From Vibrio sinensis (GTDB lineage: Bacteria; Pseudomonadota; Gammaproteobacteria; Enterobacterales; Vibrionaceae), in the NCBI RefSeq assembly GCF_003605645.1, contig NZ_QVMU01000005.1, positions 164,057 to 228,056 on the forward strand: DNA of 64,000 nucleotides, given 5' to 3'. The notes under the pieces were generated by a model that saw nothing but the letters and a program-made list of their open reading frames with translations, had not been told where the DNA came from and ran no database searches. Positions 1 through 9,543 of the stretch are shown here, piece by piece. Numbering within the stretch: the first letter of the stretch is position 1; each line of letters begins with the position of its first letter. The translations under genes were made by a program, and so were the position numbers.

Positions 1-616
1 CAAACACAATAATAGAAACAAATGCGATTAAAGGACCTCGAGATTGACTAATCAACAAAGAAGAAAAAGATAATATTAAAGAAAAAATTGACAGCCATTT
101 CAATAACTTATTTAACTGTAAAAAAATAACACCTATTGATGAAACTGAAATTAGCCCACAAATTGTCGCGAATGGTATCGCATTAATAGGCCAAGCTCCT
201 CGATTAAGTAAAGTCATCTCTTGATAATAGTACGCGTATACAAAACACGTTATCGCACTAAAAAATAAAAACCATTGTAAACGTTCAACTGTATAATATT
301 TTTTTGGTGTAATTGATAATAAAAATAAAATACCAAGCGTTGCTCGCAGTTCTCGAGAGTCAAAACCATAAGTTTGATATGCAACGATAGAAAAAACACC
401 ACTCACTAATAATGCTTTAATCCAAATACTATTCTTGAAATTTTCTTTTATAACCTCAAACCGGAAATAAAATGTCGATATTAGCGAAACAATTAGAATG
501 ATAGGAACCAGGCGCATATCACCATCACCATCCCATAACATTCCAGTGGCCATCCAAAATAATGGTAGTAAAAATATGACACTAAGTGTTTTTTCTTTAT
601 TTATGATATTTAACAT
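1..616 (-). CDS. waaL: O-antigen ligase (WaaL-type), 3' end outside window
   Basis: An open frame runs from an ATG at 616 leftward off the window edge, so only about 205 N-terminal residues are visible. They form a very hydrophobic polytopic membrane protein with at least five membrane-length segments. Near the visible end is SQSRGPLIAF, a motif typical of the Wzy/WaaL O-antigen polymerase/ligase superfamily. WaaL transfers undecaprenyl-linked O-antigen to lipid A-core at the periplasmic face of the inner membrane. The start overlaps the end of the upstream glycosyltransferase by 20 nt, which suggests translational coupling. The AT-rich composition resembles that neighbour and differs from the housekeeping genes, as usual for LPS loci. 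It could instead be an O-unit polymerase; ligase is favoured because it sits beside a core glycosyltransferase and mutM. Confidence 0.75.
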   Translation of the reverse strand, partial: MLNIINKEKTLSVIFLLPLFWMATGMLWDGDGDMRLVPIILIVSLISTFYFRFEVIKENFKNSIWIKALLVSGVFSIVAYQTYGFDSRELRATLGILFLLSITPKKYYTVERLQWFLFFSAITCFVYAYYYQEMTLLNRGAWPINAIPFATICGLISVSSIGVIFLQLNKLLKWLSIFSLILSFSSLLISQSRGPLIAFVSIIVF

Positions 617-1355
617 TTTCAAACACTCTCAGTACTCTTTTATTTATATGACTCCAGATGTATTTTTTGTGATAGTTTTTTATCACAAATTTACATTTAT
701 CAATTATTGAATCACCTTCACAATTGATTGAACTAGCAAATGTTCCATTTTTACTACCTTGTTGAACTAGTGCAGGATGAGACCAACAAATATTAAACCC
801 TATAATATCTCTCATTTCACTTTGATAAACATCAATTGGAAGATGAGCCGGATTCAGCAAAAGATAATCATATATTTTTTTAGCTGCAACATAGTCAATA
901 ACATACCCACCGGTCATTTTTGTATACTTAGCTAGATAGATATGTTGATTTGCCACTCTATATTTAATAGGAACACTGAGATAAGCACTTTCAATATTAA
1001 TCAAATAATTTGAATAATTTGAAGCTTCATCAACAACACGCTTGAGCTTATTTGAAAAATCTTTAGCTAAATACGCATCATCTTCTAATACTAGAGCAAA
1101 TGGTAACTTGCGCTCTACAATCGCTTTATAAACAAGAAAGTGCTTATAAAAACAAGATTTTTCAGGAGCGCTTTGAGAACTGCCTTTAAACAGGGACTCT
1201 AATACATCTGTCGTTAAGTCTTTAATATCACCATCAAGCATATACTCAAAACTAGCGAGACCACATTTAGGTAGATGTGATTCAATGTGTTGTCTTCGCT
1301 CTTCATATCCTTCACTTACGTGAATCACAAAAACATGCTCAATGGGTTGCACCAT
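597..1355 (-). CDS. Glycosyltransferase family 25 (LPS core biosynthesis)
   Basis: A 252-residue protein with the family 25 layout. The N-terminus MVQPIEHVFVIHV resembles the start of LgtB/Lex2B-type LPS galactosyl/glucosyltransferases. The acidic motif LPFALVLEDDAYL (about residues 84-96) is the nucleotide-sugar/metal-binding site. These enzymes are cytoplasmic or peripheral and add a sugar to the LPS core or O-unit; donor and acceptor cannot be read from sequence. An AGGAG ribosome site lies about 10 nt before the ATG and a sigma70-like promoter is at 1400-1428. It overlaps the O-antigen ligase start by 20 nt, so the two are probably cotranscribed. AT-rich compared with mutM upstream, consistent with exchange at LPS loci. 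Confidence 0.85.
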   Translation of the reverse strand: MVQPIEHVFVIHVSEGYEERRQHIESHLPKCGLASFEYMLDGDIKDLTTDVLESLFKGSSQSAPEKSCFYKHFLVYKAIVERKLPFALVLEDDAYLAKDFSNKLKRVVDEASNYSNYLINIESAYLSVPIKYRVANQHIYLAKYTKMTGGYVIDYVAAKKIYDYLLLNPAHLPIDVYQSEMRDIIGFNICWSHPALVQQGSKNGTFASSINCEGDSIIDKCKFVIKNYHKKYIWSHINKRVLRVFENVKYHK

Positions 1356-1399
1356 TTAAGGCGTCTCCTACAACAATTTAGGCTTAAACAAAGGGAGTA

Positions 1400-1428
1400 A
1401 TTATAGCGATACTTAACCTATGTTTCAC
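1400..1428 (-). promoter_or_regulatory. Sigma70-like promoter for the glycosyltransferase/ligase operon
   Basis: On the minus strand, a perfect -10 TATAAT (1400-1405) lies 17 nt downstream of GTGAAA (1423-1428, 4 of 6 matches to TTGACA). It starts transcription about 35 nt upstream of the glycosyltransferase ATG. Prediction from pattern only. Confidence 0.5.
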
Positions 1429-1487
1429 GACTTCTTGGTCAGTAATTCAGCATTGCTGTCTGTTTTCTTTCGAATCAGACAAATACA

Positions 1488-2297
1488 CTACCTCTGACAC
1501 TGTGAACAAAAAAACGTATTCCTTTGACCTATCTTCTGCTCTTCGATCAATTCACCGCAAATTGTACAAGGTTTACCCGCTCGACCATATACCAAAAGCT
1601 CTTGTGCGAAGTAGCCAGGTTTTCCGTCAGCTTGGGCGAAGTCTTTAAGTGTGGTTCCACCTTGCTGAATCGCTTTCGCTAATACTCGTTTTATTTCGTC
1701 AACTAAACGCAGCCATTCAACCAAAGATATTTGCCCCGCAGCTCTCGTCGGGTTAATGCCAGCACTGAACAAAGATTCACACGCATAAATGTTACCAACG
1801 CCGACAACGATTTTATTGTCCATAATGAACTGTTTAACCGTGACTCGCTTACCTTGCGCTCTCGCAAACATGTATTCGGCATTGAATTCATCGGTTAACG
1901 GTTCTGGGCCGATATTGTTTAGGACTGCATGATTTTCGCCTGGCGCACACCAAAGCCAAGCTCCAAAACGGCGCGGATCGTTATAGCGGAGGATTTTTCC
2001 GTTAGTCAGCTTGATATCAACATGGTCATGTTTACCCGCTGTGAGGTCTGCATCTAAAATGCGCAGTGAGCCAGACATACCAAGATGAACAATGGCGCTG
2101 CCGACATCGGTTTCAATAATGAGGTATTTTGCACGTCGAGAAATACGGCGAATCACTTGATGCTCTAGTTGCTTGAGCTGTTGAGGAATATCCCAACGTA
2201 ATTTAGGCGTGCGGAATGTGAGGGATTGAATGGTTTCACCCACTAAATGAGGTGTAATACCCATTCGGCTGACTTCGACTTCGGGTAGCTCTGGCAT
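1488..2297 (-). CDS. mutM: Formamidopyrimidine-DNA glycosylase (Fpg)
   Basis: At 269 residues it is the normal length for MutM/Fpg, which excises 8-oxoguanine and ring-opened purines and nicks the abasic site by beta/delta-elimination. The chain begins [13 protein letters not shown], giving the catalytic N-terminal proline and following glutamate. The C-terminus has the four-Cys zinc finger CTICGE...FFCSQCQR, preceded by the lysine-containing loop [17 protein letters not shown] precedes the ATG. A small membrane-protein gene lies 27 nt upstream and rpmBG is beyond it. In E. coli mutM also follows rpmG, so this order is ancestral. Confidence 0.97.
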   Translation of the reverse strand: MPELPEVEVSRMGITPHLVGETIQSLTFRTPKLRWDIPQQLKQLEHQVIRRISRRAKYLIIETDVGSAIVHLGMSGSLRILDADLTAGKHDHVDIKLTNGKILRYNDPRRFGAWLWCAPGENHAVLNNIGPEPLTDEFNAEYMFARAQGKRVTVKQFIMDNKIVVGVGNIYACESLFSAGINPTRAAGQISLVEWLRLVDEIKRVLAKAIQQGGTTLKDFAQADGKPGYFAQELLVYGRAGKPCTICGELIEEQKIGQRNTFFCSQCQR

Positions 2298-2324
2298 GGT
2301 GGATTCCCTTTAGAAAGTAATACC

Positions 2325-2801
2325 TTAAGGGAATAAGTAGCTCGCTTCAACTGAAACAGCTATCCATTTATCTTGCCAGTTTTTTAGTAGCCAGAAGTTC
2401 GGGGTTTGATAGAAAGTGATCCTTTGAGGCTCTTCAAGATCTTCATACCAAATCTCTATCGTTTGAGGAGACGAGAGTTGCGGTAGTAATTTTTGATAGC
2501 TTTCATCGCCAACTTCCGTGCCTGCGAGGTCTTGCCATCGCTGAACTAACTCGTCAGCATCCACAGCCATCATTGGTTCTAAGCGCCACTGCCCCTGATT
2601 TTTGTCTAGTGACCACTTAGAAAAATAGATCGCTTTAATATCATGACCTGGCTGAAGTAAAGAGGGATATTGGCTCTCTTGTGCAGGCGTAATCAAATAG
2701 GTTTTGATGATGCTCGGTAAATTCAAGATAAGCATGAATGCAACAACGCCAATGATTAAGATGTTATTCCAACGGCGACGTCGGGAAATAGAAGCTCGCA
2801 T
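2325..2801 (-). CDS. Hypothetical single-pass membrane protein
   Basis: I do not recognise this family. The frame is open from 2855, but the ATG at 2801 is preferred: it has AGGAC about 8 nt before it and begins a plausible membrane anchor. That gives 158 residues: a basic N-terminus (MRASISRRRRW), one hydrophobic helix (about residues 11-32), then a roughly 125-residue domain, probably periplasmic by the positive-inside rule, rich in Trp and ending VSVEASYLFP. It is 27 nt upstream of mutM in the same direction and may be cotranscribed with it. No catalytic motif is visible. Confidence 0.75.
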   Translation of the reverse strand: MRASISRRRRWNNILIIGVVAFMLILNLPSIIKTYLITPAQESQYPSLLQPGHDIKAIYFSKWSLDKNQGQWRLEPMMAVDADELVQRWQDLAGTEVGDESYQKLLPQLSSPQTIEIWYEDLEEPQRITFYQTPNFWLLKNWQDKWIAVSVEASYLFP

Positions 2802-2994
2802 AGTAGCCGTCCTACAACTGTCTAGTTGATTGAAGTATATACTGAATTTATGCAATCGGAGAGATTTTGTCGGTAAGGCGCTCTTTTCAAGGGCTGAGCC
2901 TAAGAGATTTTACGCTTAAATTAGCTTACTTAAATTAGCCTAGTTAGTGCGGTTTCGATGACGCTTAGGTGGACATGTATAAATTGCAGGTATA

Positions 2995-3025
2995 AAAAAA
3001 CCCAACACTGAATGCTGGGTTTTTA
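2995..3025 (-). terminator. Rho-independent terminator after rpmG
   Basis: A short stem (CCCAACA paired with TGCTGGG, one mismatch) is flanked by A and T runs on both sides. On the minus strand it ends in a T-run, about 23 nt after the rpmG stop codon. Confidence 0.75.
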
Positions 3026-3047
3026 TAAACATCAAAGAAAAAATCAA

Positions 3048-3218
3048 TTACTTGATTTTAGCTTCTTTGTACAGAACGTGTTGACGAACAACTGGATCAA
3101 ATTTCTTGATCTCAAATTTGCCCGGCATGTTACGTTTGTTTTTATCAGTTGTGTAAAAGTGACCAGTATTTGCAGTAGATACTAGACGAATTTTTTCACG
3201 AACGCCTTTCTTTGCCAT
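3048..3218 (-). CDS. rpmG: 50S ribosomal protein L33
   Basis: A 56-residue frame read directly from the minus strand, beginning [15 protein letters not shown] and ending [10 protein letters not shown], with the L33 signature [13 protein letters not shown] and [16 protein letters not shown]33 is a small basic protein of the large subunit near the E site. It lacks the CXXC pairs of the zinc-binding L33 paralogue, so this is the zinc-independent form. It lies 13 nt after rpmB, forming the conserved rpmB-rpmG operon. Confidence 0.97.
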   Translation of the reverse strand: MAKKGVREKIRLVSTANTGHFYTTDKNKRNMPGKFEIKKFDPVVRQHVLYKEAKIK

Positions 3219-3231
3219 TGCCTATTTCCTC

Positions 3232-3468
3232 TTAAACGTTTTCGCCGCGTGCACGGATTTCAACAAGAACAGCATCGATGCCTTTCTTGTCAATGATGCG
3301 CATACCTTTTGCAGTAAGGCGTAGTTTAACAAAACGTTTTTCGCTCTCTACCCAGAAACGATGAGTTTGTAGGTTCGGCAGAAAACGACGCTTAGTAGCA
3401 TTTCGTGCGTGTGAACGGTTGTTACCCGTTACTGGACGCTTACCAGTTACTTGGCATACTCGTGACAT
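3232..3468 (-). CDS. rpmB: 50S ribosomal protein L28
   Basis: With the start at the ATG at 3468 ([17 protein letters not shown]) the product is 78 residues, the usual L28 length. The in-frame ATG at 3483 adds only MEKTF and spoils the conserved N-terminus. GGAG sits about 10 nt before the chosen start. The sequence is basic throughout, with the L28 motifs [18 protein letters not shown] and [21 protein letters not shown]28 is needed for late assembly of the large subunit. First gene of rpmB-rpmG, behind the strong promoter at 3598-3626. Confidence 0.97.
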   Translation of the reverse strand: MSRVCQVTGKRPVTGNNRSHARNATKRRFLPNLQTHRFWVESEKRFVKLRLTAKGMRIIDKKGIDAVLVEIRARGENV

Positions 3469-3597
3469 AAATGTCTTCTCCAAAATCGTTTCAGCTCGAT
3501 ATCAACCTTGGTGGCCGAACCTCTTCTATTTCTAAACAGAAGGTTAGAGGTTTAGATCCGCTATAGAAAGTCTATACAAGGCTATCAAAGGTCGCGC

Positions 3598-3626
3598 ATT
3601 ATACTAACTTGGTTAGCATTGCTCAA
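3598..3626 (-). promoter_or_regulatory. Strong sigma70 promoter of rpmBG
   Basis: On the minus strand, -35 TTGAGC (3621-3626) and -10 TATAAT (3598-3603) are separated by exactly 17 nt, followed by a GC-rich start region. It leaves a leader of about 120 nt before rpmB. The rest of the 3484-3891 gap is AT-rich and shows no further clear signal. Confidence 0.8.
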
Positions 3627-3891
3627 GACCCGAACAGATCCTTTTTATAGATTTCTGTGATCTTTTTTTAAGCAGAGCTGATTTAAGTTCAAAAAAATGT
3701 CGGGCGATTGTAGCAGAAAACACATATCTCACAACTAAAATATGAGCAATTCGTCAAGCATTTTCCTTATTCCACCGACTCCTAGCGCGATAATCGATAG
3801 AATCTGGAAAAAAACATCTCTAAGCCCCTGTAATTTCATTAATCACGAAAAATGAGAAATAAATTTTTCAAAACTAATTAATCAAAAATAA

Positions 3892-4560
3892 TCATAGCCA
3901 GCCTCTTTCCGCAAAAGAAACGACCTCACCATCACCGATAACAAAATGGTCAAGAATAGAAATATCGACCAAAGCCAGTGCATCACACAATCGACGAGTT
4001 ATTCGCCGATCTGACTGACTCGGCTCTGCGACACCGGATGGGTGATTGTGGGCCAAAATTAAAGCAGCGGCATTATGCTCAAGTGAGCGTTTAACGACTT
4101 CTCGTGGGTAAACCGAGGCTGAATCAATCGTACCCTCGAAAAGAATTTCATCTTTAATCACGCGATGCTGATTGTCTAAAAACAGAACATAAAATGCTTC
4201 TCTTTGTCGATCCCTTAATCGACTAGAAAGATACAACTTGGTTTGTTCCGGACTGGTTAAGGCATCTCCACGTTTGAGTGTTTCACTCAAATAACGCTGC
4301 GTCATTTCAATCACCGCCTGTAATTGAACATACGTTGCTTCACCAAGACCTCGATGCTGACAAAATTCATCACAACTGGCTGCAAAAAGTTGACGTAATG
4401 ATCCACAATCTTTGAGTAAATAATCCGCCAATTCGAGAACGTTCATGCCTTGCGTTCCGGTTCGGAGAAAAATAGCCAACAATTCTGCGTCTGTTAATGA
4501 CTGCGGCCCTTGATTGAGCAGCTTCTCTCTCGGCATTGATTCTGTTGGAATTCCTTTCAT
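3892..4560 (-). CDS. radC: RadC family JAB/MPN domain protein
   Basis: 222 residues, typical RadC length. The N-terminal half is a helix-hairpin-helix-like region ([26 protein letters not shown]). The C-terminal half is a JAB1/MPN metalloprotease-like domain with the metal motif [15 protein letters not shown], that is HxH-x7-S-x2-D, after the upstream Glu in [11 protein letters not shown]. Long annotated as a DNA repair protein, but that role in E. coli has been questioned; the biochemical function is unsettled. GAGGAAG precedes the ATG. It lies upstream of rpmBG and diverges from coaBC, as in E. coli. Confidence 0.93.
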   Translation of the reverse strand: MKGIPTESMPREKLLNQGPQSLTDAELLAIFLRTGTQGMNVLELADYLLKDCGSLRQLFAASCDEFCQHRGLGEATYVQLQAVIEMTQRYLSETLKRGDALTSPEQTKLYLSSRLRDRQREAFYVLFLDNQHRVIKDEILFEGTIDSASVYPREVVKRSLEHNAAALILAHNHPSGVAEPSQSDRRITRRLCDALALVDISILDHFVIGDGEVVSFAERGWL

Positions 4561-4928
4561 TGTGCTTCCTCGCAGTTTTCTGTTCGCTATTCTCTATTCA
4601 GTTCTGATCTTTTGGCTTTGGGCCATCCGCCCTACTTCATTGCGTCACTGCTGTATGGCTGCATTTCATTTAGCATTGCAACGTTGCTTAAGCTTCATGC
4701 TTTGAGATTCATTATGCTAAGGAACAATATGGCAGAGTACGCTCCGAGAAAGAACGCTGGTCAATTTTAGCTAAGTCGGTATGGCAGTTAGTAAGTGCTA
4801 GCGTGCAAGTGACTTGTTTATCAGGCATCACAAGCTTGAGCATTCATACAAAAACATCCGCCCACACTTCTAGAGTCCAGCGCGGCTGCGTGATATCTTT
4901 AGCGCAGAAAATTTAAGGAAAGATCATC
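4561..4928. other. Divergent radC/coaBC intergenic region
   Basis: 368 nt between two divergent genes. AAGGAAAG lies close before the coaBC ATG and GAGGAAG before radC. I do not see a convincing pair of -35/-10 boxes, a hairpin terminator or a conserved small gene here; the short open frame at its left side only mirrors radC and leader sequence. Confidence 0.5.
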
Positions 4929-6128
4929 ATGCAAACATTAGCAGGCAAAAAGATCCTACTCGGCATCAGTGGTGGCATTGCTGCTTACAAATGCGCGGAG
5001 TTAACCCGTCGTCTTATTGAGCGTGGCGCGCAGGTCCAAGTTGTGATGACCGCTGCCGCAAAAGAATTCATTACTCCGCTAACCATGCAAGCCGTATCGG
5101 GTCGCCCAGTATCCTATAGCTTACTTGACCCAGCTGCGGAAGCATCAATGGGCCACATTGAGCTCGCTAAGTGGGCCGATCTGGTTTTACTTGCACCTGC
5201 TACTGCAGATCTCATCGCACGTATGGCTGCTGGCATGGGTAACGATCTTCTATCGACTCTAGTTCTTGCTTCTGAGGCACCGATTGCCGTCTCTCCTGCA
5301 ATGAATCAGCAGATGTATCGTAACCTTGCGACACAAGAAAACATCGCGACTTTAGAGCGTCGTGGCATACATATTTGGGGACCAGCTGCTGGCGAACAAG
5401 CTTGTGGTGATGTCGGCCCTGGCCGCATGTTAGAGCCAATGCAACTTGTGCATTTGTGTGAAGCATTCTTTAGCCCGAAGCCGCTACTCGGGAAAAACAT
5501 CCTGATTTCAGCGGGTCCAACTCGTGAAGCGATCGATCCTGTTCGTTATATTTCAAATCATAGCTCAGGAAAAATGGGCTTTGCTTTAGCGCAAGCAGCT
5601 CGTCAACTTGGCGCGACAGTGACTCTTGTCAGTGGCCCAGTTGCCCTAGCAACACCTCAAGACGTGACTCGTATTGATGTTGAAAGTGCACAAGAAATGC
5701 ACCAAGCCGTGATGACGCAAGCAATAGCGAACGATATCTTTATCAGTTGCGCTGCAGTTGCAGACTACCGCCCAGAAACCATTGCAGAGCAGAAAATCAA
5801 GAAGACTAGCGATAATGATGACATGACACTGCGCATGGTTAAAAACCCTGACATCGTCGCATCTGTCGCAGCTTTAACTAGCCAACGTCCGTTTACTGTC
5901 GGTTTTGCTGCGGAAACTCAAGATGTTGAACAGTATGCTAGAGGCAAGTTAGCGCGTAAAAACCTCGACATGATTTGTGCTAACGACGTCTCAGTCCAAG
6001 GCCAAGGATTCAATAGCAACAACAATGCGATAACCGTATACTGGAAAGAAGGTGAGCAAGCACTTACCTTAGATTCTAAAAACAATATCGCCCAACAAAT
6101 TCTACAGATTATCGCCAACCAACTGTAA
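4929..6128 (+). CDS. coaBC: Bifunctional phosphopantothenoylcysteine decarboxylase / phosphopantothenate-cysteine ligase
   Basis: 399 residues, the normal size of CoaBC (Dfp), which makes 4'-phosphopantothenoylcysteine and decarboxylates it to 4'-phosphopantetheine for coenzyme A. The N-terminal FMN flavoprotein domain (about 1-190) starts [14 protein letters not shown], has the active-site His in [10 protein letters not shown] and the PAMNQQMY substrate loop. The C-terminal CTP-dependent ligase domain begins [19 protein letters not shown] and has [12 protein letters not shown] and the KIKK motif. Cytosolic. In E. coli dut follows it; here slmA follows after 97 nt and dut is absent from the window. 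Confidence 0.97.
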   Translation: MQTLAGKKILLGISGGIAAYKCAELTRRLIERGAQVQVVMTAAAKEFITPLTMQAVSGRPVSYSLLDPAAEASMGHIELAKWADLVLLAPATADLIARMAAGMGNDLLSTLVLASEAPIAVSPAMNQQMYRNLATQENIATLERRGIHIWGPAAGEQACGDVGPGRMLEPMQLVHLCEAFFSPKPLLGKNILISAGPTREAIDPVRYISNHSSGKMGFALAQAARQLGATVTLVSGPVALATPQDVTRIDVESAQEMHQAVMTQAIANDIFISCAAVADYRPETIAEQKIKKTSDNDDMTLRMVKNPDIVASVAALTSQRPFTVGFAAETQDVEQYARGKLARKNLDMICANDVSVQGQGFNSNNNAITVYWKEGEQALTLDSKNNIAQQILQIIANQL

Positions 6129-6225
6129 TCGAGAATTTTACTTATACCAGATAGCCGCCTCTTCTTTTCACTAAGAATGGGCCGAATCTTCTTTGCTATA
6201 AAGTGGCAATTAAAGGAAAGCGTTC

Positions 6226-6816
6226 ATGTCCGCAACAAGAAAAACAAACCGCCGAGATGAAATACTACAAGCGCTAGCGCAAATGCTCGAATCGACCGAT
6301 GGCGCATCACGAATTACAACCGCGAAACTAGCAAAACAAGTTGGCGTATCTGAAGCGGCGCTATACCGCCACTTCCCAAGTAAAGCACGCATGTTCGAGG
6401 GTTTGATTGAATTTATTGAAGAATCCTTGATGTCTCGCATCAACCGGATTCTTGATGAAGAGAAAGATACTCTGACGAGAATTCGCTTAGTTTTGCAATT
6501 AATCCTTGTTTTTGCAGAGCGAAATCCGGGACTCACTCGCATTCTTTCTGGACATGCGTTAATGTTTGAAAATGAACGCTTACGTGACCGTATAAATCAA
6601 TTATTTGAGCGTATTGAAACATCACTGCGCCAAATACTTCGTGAACGTAAATTACGAGAAGGCAAAGCTTTTCCTATTGATGAAAAGATCCTTGCAGCCC
6701 AACTTCTTGGTCAAGTAGAAGGCAGTTTAAATCGCTTCGTTCGTTCTGATTTTAAGTACCCACCCACTGCCAATTTTGAAGAGTACTGGGCTCTCTTAAG
6801 CGCACAAATTCAGTAA
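6226..6816 (+). CDS. slmA: Nucleoid occlusion factor SlmA
   Basis: A 196-residue TetR-family protein. The N-terminal helix-turn-helix includes [25 protein letters not shown], and the C-terminal part is the helical dimer domain ([15 protein letters not shown]). SlmA binds SBS sites on the chromosome and, when DNA-bound, disrupts FtsZ polymers so that no septum forms over the nucleoid. AAAGGAAAG precedes the ATG. It is followed after 19 nt by the lipid A acyltransferase gene, so the two are probably one transcript. Confidence 0.96.
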   Translation: MSATRKTNRRDEILQALAQMLESTDGASRITTAKLAKQVGVSEAALYRHFPSKARMFEGLIEFIEESLMSRINRILDEEKDTLTRIRLVLQLILVFAERNPGLTRILSGHALMFENERLRDRINQLFERIETSLRQILRERKLREGKAFPIDEKILAAQLLGQVEGSLNRFVRSDFKYPPTANFEEYWALLSAQIQ

Positions 6817-6835
6817 TAAGTTAAGCGATAGGTTT

Positions 6836-7783
6836 ATGAGTAAAGACAAATATACGAAACCGGAATTCTCTTTCTCCTTACTTCACCCTAAGCACTGGGG
6901 TGTATGGCTCGGTTTTGGCTCTCTTGCCATTATCGTCAACATACTCCCCTATTCTCTGCTATATAAGTTCGGCCGCTCATTAGGTACTTTAGGATTAAAG
7001 TACGGAAAAAAACGAGCAGCTATCACTGAACGCAATCTTGAACTCGCTTTCCCAGAACAAACGAAAGAAGAGCGTGATGCCATCGTATTAGAGAACTTCA
7101 AAAATACGGGCATGGCCATCATTGAGACAGGGATCACTTGGTTTTGGCCAACTTGGCGTTTCAAACGAATTATCGTAGAAAAAGACATTCATGTACTGCA
7201 TGAACACAAAGCCGCGAACAAAGGTGTGTTGCTTTGCTGTGTCCACGCTTTGAATTTAGAAATTACCGCGCGAGCGTTCGCAGTACTGGGCGTGGGTGGC
7301 TATGGTGTCTATCGACCACATAAGAATCCGGCCTACAACTTCATTCAGCACTGGGGACGTACTCACAATGGTAACTTGCTGATTGACCGCAAAGATGTCA
7401 AACAGATGATCCGCGTGCTGCGCAAAGGTGCTCGACTATTTTATCTTCCAGACCATGACTACGGTCGAAACAAATCCGTTTTTGTGCCTTTTTTCGCTGT
7501 GCCTGATGCAAGCACAACTACAGGAACCAGCATTATCGCTCATACCAGCAAATGCGCCATCGTTCCCGGATCTGGTTTCAGAAATCGTCACGGGCAATAC
7601 GACATTATTGCTGACACATCGATAGAGCAAGACTACCCACGAGATGAAACTGCCGCAGCTGCTTACATGAACACCTATGTTGAGCAAATTATTATGCGTG
7701 CGCCAGCTCAATGGATGTGGCTACACAAGCGCTTCAAAACAATGGCAGATCCTAGTCAGCCTAAAGGCATTCGTTACCAATAG
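6836..7783 (+). CDS. lpxL: Lipid A late acyltransferase (LpxL/HtrB family)
   Basis: 315 residues with one N-terminal membrane segment (about 23-45) and the LpxL/LpxM acyltransferase fold. The catalytic HX4E is HALNLE (about residue 135). Blocks matching E. coli LpxL include ERNLELAFPE, ETGITWFWPTW, GVYRPHKNP, LIDRKDVKQMIR, PDHDYG and MWLHKRFKT. The family transfers a secondary acyl chain from acyl-ACP to Kdo2-lipid IVA at the inner membrane. Vibrio cholerae has two such genes near slmA and pyrE, LpxL and the hydroxyacyl transferase LpxN; only one is here. Chain specificity cannot be read from sequence, so LpxN is the alternative. Confidence 0.85.
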   Translation: MSKDKYTKPEFSFSLLHPKHWGVWLGFGSLAIIVNILPYSLLYKFGRSLGTLGLKYGKKRAAITERNLELAFPEQTKEERDAIVLENFKNTGMAIIETGITWFWPTWRFKRIIVEKDIHVLHEHKAANKGVLLCCVHALNLEITARAFAVLGVGGYGVYRPHKNPAYNFIQHWGRTHNGNLLIDRKDVKQMIRVLRKGARLFYLPDHDYGRNKSVFVPFFAVPDASTTTGTSIIAHTSKCAIVPGSGFRNRHGQYDIIADTSIEQDYPRDETAAAAYMNTYVEQIIMRAPAQWMWLHKRFKTMADPSQPKGIRYQ

Positions 7784-7863
7784 CTCTGTATTCGTGTTCT
7801 TTTGTCCTAGCGCTCTTCTGTGCTAGCTTTGAACTGTCATATCGACGGTAACGCTTATACTAA

Positions 7864-7892
7864 AAAGCCCCAACCATTAGGTTTGGGGCTTT
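7864..7892. terminator. Bidirectional terminator between lpxL and pyrE
   Basis: An AAAGCCCCAA/TTGGGGCTTT stem sits between convergent genes, 80 nt after lpxL and 31 nt after the pyrE stop. A-runs on the left and T's on the right let it work on both strands. Confidence 0.85.
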
Positions 7893-7923
7893 GAAAAAAC
7901 TTAATCGAATACGTTTCTATACG

Positions 7924-8565
7924 TTAGATGCCGTATTCAGCGCGATATGCTTTTACCGCTTCTAAATGCTCAGCACTAGTACCTTTTTCTTCAAGGTAAG
8001 TGATAAGGTCTGTCAGACTTACGATAGAGATAATGACACAGCCAAAGTCACGTTCAACTTCTTGAATCGCAGACAATTCACCTTTGCCTTTTTCTTGGCG
8101 ATCAATCGCAACAAGAACACCCGCTAGATCAGCGCCATTCGCTTGGATGATTTCCATTGATTCACGAATCGCAGTACCCGCTGTAATCACATCATCAACC
8201 AACATGATGCGGCCTTCTAGCGCGCTACCCACTAAGTTGCCACCCTCACCGTGATCTTTTGCTTCTTTACGGTTAAAGCAGTAAGGCGTGTCGATATCAT
8301 GGTGATCTGCTAGTGCAACCGCTGTTGTGGTCGCAATTGGAATGCCTTTGTATGCAGGGCCAAATAATACATCAAACTCAATACCTGAATCAGCCAAAGC
8401 AGCTGCGTAGAATCGACCTAAACGCGCCAAGTCACGACCGGTATTGAATAAGCCAGCATTAAAGAAATAAGGGCTTTTACGTCCTGATTTCAAGGTGAAT
8501 TCACCAAACTTCAAAACTTCCTTCTCTAATGCAAATTCAATAAACTCACGCTGGTATGCTTTCAT
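7924..8565 (-). CDS. pyrE: Orotate phosphoribosyltransferase
   Basis: 213 residues, the size of E. coli PyrE. It converts orotate and PRPP to OMP in pyrimidine synthesis. The type I PRTase PRPP loop is [17 protein letters not shown], and the orotate/PRPP contacts lie in [16 protein letters not shown] and [13 protein letters not shown]. It is downstream of rph with 101 nt between them that contain a terminator-like hairpin, matching the E. coli rph-pyrE attenuator layout. Confidence 0.97.
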   Translation of the reverse strand: MKAYQREFIEFALEKEVLKFGEFTLKSGRKSPYFFNAGLFNTGRDLARLGRFYAAALADSGIEFDVLFGPAYKGIPIATTTAVALADHHDIDTPYCFNRKEAKDHGEGGNLVGSALEGRIMLVDDVITAGTAIRESMEIIQANGADLAGVLVAIDRQEKGKGELSAIQEVERDFGCVIISIVSLTDLITYLEEKGTSAEHLEAVKAYRAEYGI

Positions 8566-8622
8566 CTCTCAATCTCTACTTAAAGGCCCAATACACTAGA
8601 CCATTCATAAACAATAACGAAA

Positions 8623-8654
8623 ATAAAAAAATAGCCTCCATTTAGGAAGCTATT
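8623..8654 (-). promoter_or_regulatory. pyrE attenuator (hairpin between rph and pyrE)
   Basis: A 10-bp stem with one mismatch (AATAGCTTCC / GGAGGCTATT on the minus strand) followed by a run of seven T's. It starts about 12 nt after the rph stop codon and ends 58 nt before pyrE. In E. coli the equivalent hairpin is relieved when a ribosome translates the end of rph close behind RNA polymerase, which pauses in a U-rich stretch at low UTP. The geometry here fits the same mechanism. Confidence 0.7.
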
Positions 8655-8666
8655 AAAGAAATCAAA

Positions 8667-9383
8667 TTATTCCGACAACGCGGATTTTTGAGCAACAACG
8701 ATATCTGCGATGCCTTTCTTCGCCACCGTCAGTAGATCCATCAACTCCTCATGAGTAAATGGTTCACCCTCTGCCGTGCCCTGAACTTCAATCATGCGAC
8801 CATCTTCAGTCATCACGACATTCATATCTGTATCTGCTGCTGAATCTTCAACGTATTCAAGATCGCACAGAATGTTTTCACCCAAGATGCCAACAGAGAC
8901 TGCAGCAACGTGGCCTTTCATTGGGTTCTTTTTCAACTTACCGCTATCGATAAGGTGTTGGAATGCATCAGCCAAAGCAACGCTTGCACCAGAGATAGAC
9001 GCTGTACGTGTACCGCCATCAGCTTGGATAACATCACAGTCAACTGTTACCATGAACTCACCCATCGCTTCTAGATCAACAACCGCACGTAAACTACGAG
9101 CGATCAAGCGTTGGATTTCCATAGTACGACCGCCTTGCTTACCATTGGCAGCTTCACGACGAGTACGTGAGTGTGTCGCACGTGGTAGCATTCCGTATTC
9201 AGCGGTTACCCAGCCTTTACCTTTGCCTTTCATCCAGCGTGGAACTGAGTCTTCTACTGTCGCGTTACACAATACTTTGGTATTGCCAAACTCAACAAGA
9301 ACCGAGCCTTCAGCGTAAGCAGTGTAATTACGAGTAATTTTGATTGGGCGAATTTGATCCGCCTTGCGATCGTTTGGACGCAT
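8667..9383 (-). CDS. rph: Ribonuclease PH
   Basis: A 238-residue product if translation starts at the ATG at 9383 ([20 protein letters not shown]), which matches the E. coli Rph N-terminus. An ATG two codons earlier exists, but its spacing to the AGG Shine-Dalgarno is only 3 nt against 9 nt for the chosen one. Rph is a phosphorolytic 3'-5' exoribonuclease that trims tRNA 3' ends. Conserved blocks include [20 protein letters not shown] and [15 protein letters not shown]. It is first in the rph-pyrE operon and its translation probably governs the downstream attenuator. Confidence 0.96.
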   Translation of the reverse strand: MRPNDRKADQIRPIKITRNYTAYAEGSVLVEFGNTKVLCNATVEDSVPRWMKGKGKGWVTAEYGMLPRATHSRTRREAANGKQGGRTMEIQRLIARSLRAVVDLEAMGEFMVTVDCDVIQADGGTRTASISGASVALADAFQHLIDSGKLKKNPMKGHVAAVSVGILGENILCDLEYVEDSAADTDMNVVMTEDGRMIEVQGTAEGEPFTHEELMDLLTVAKKGIADIVVAQKSALSE

Positions 9384-9430
9384 GGGCATCTACCTATTAA
9401 TTAAGGGGAGTTGAGCTTGGTTGGAGCAGG

Positions 9431-9459
9431 ATTATAACGGAAATAGACAACGGTTGCGA
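9431..9459 (-). promoter_or_regulatory. Possible sigma70 promoter of rph
   Basis: A perfect minus-strand -10 TATAAT (9431-9436), 17 nt from a weak -35 TCGCAA (9454-9459, 3 of 6). It lies 48 nt upstream of the rph start, in the divergent rph/yicC gap. Confidence 0.4.
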
Positions 9460-9543
9460 GAAGTCTATTTCTCGCCCATACCCACTATCCCTGCTACTAT
9501 AGCTGAGTTAATTTTCAGCATAGATAAAAGACAGGAAAATTCG

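Noticed and set aside
1703..1891. Small frame inside mutM on the same strand
   Set aside because: Out-of-frame shadow of mutM.
9421..9543. N-terminal extension of yicC
   Set aside because: The ATG at 9544 has an SD and matches family length; the extension covers the divergent rph promoter.
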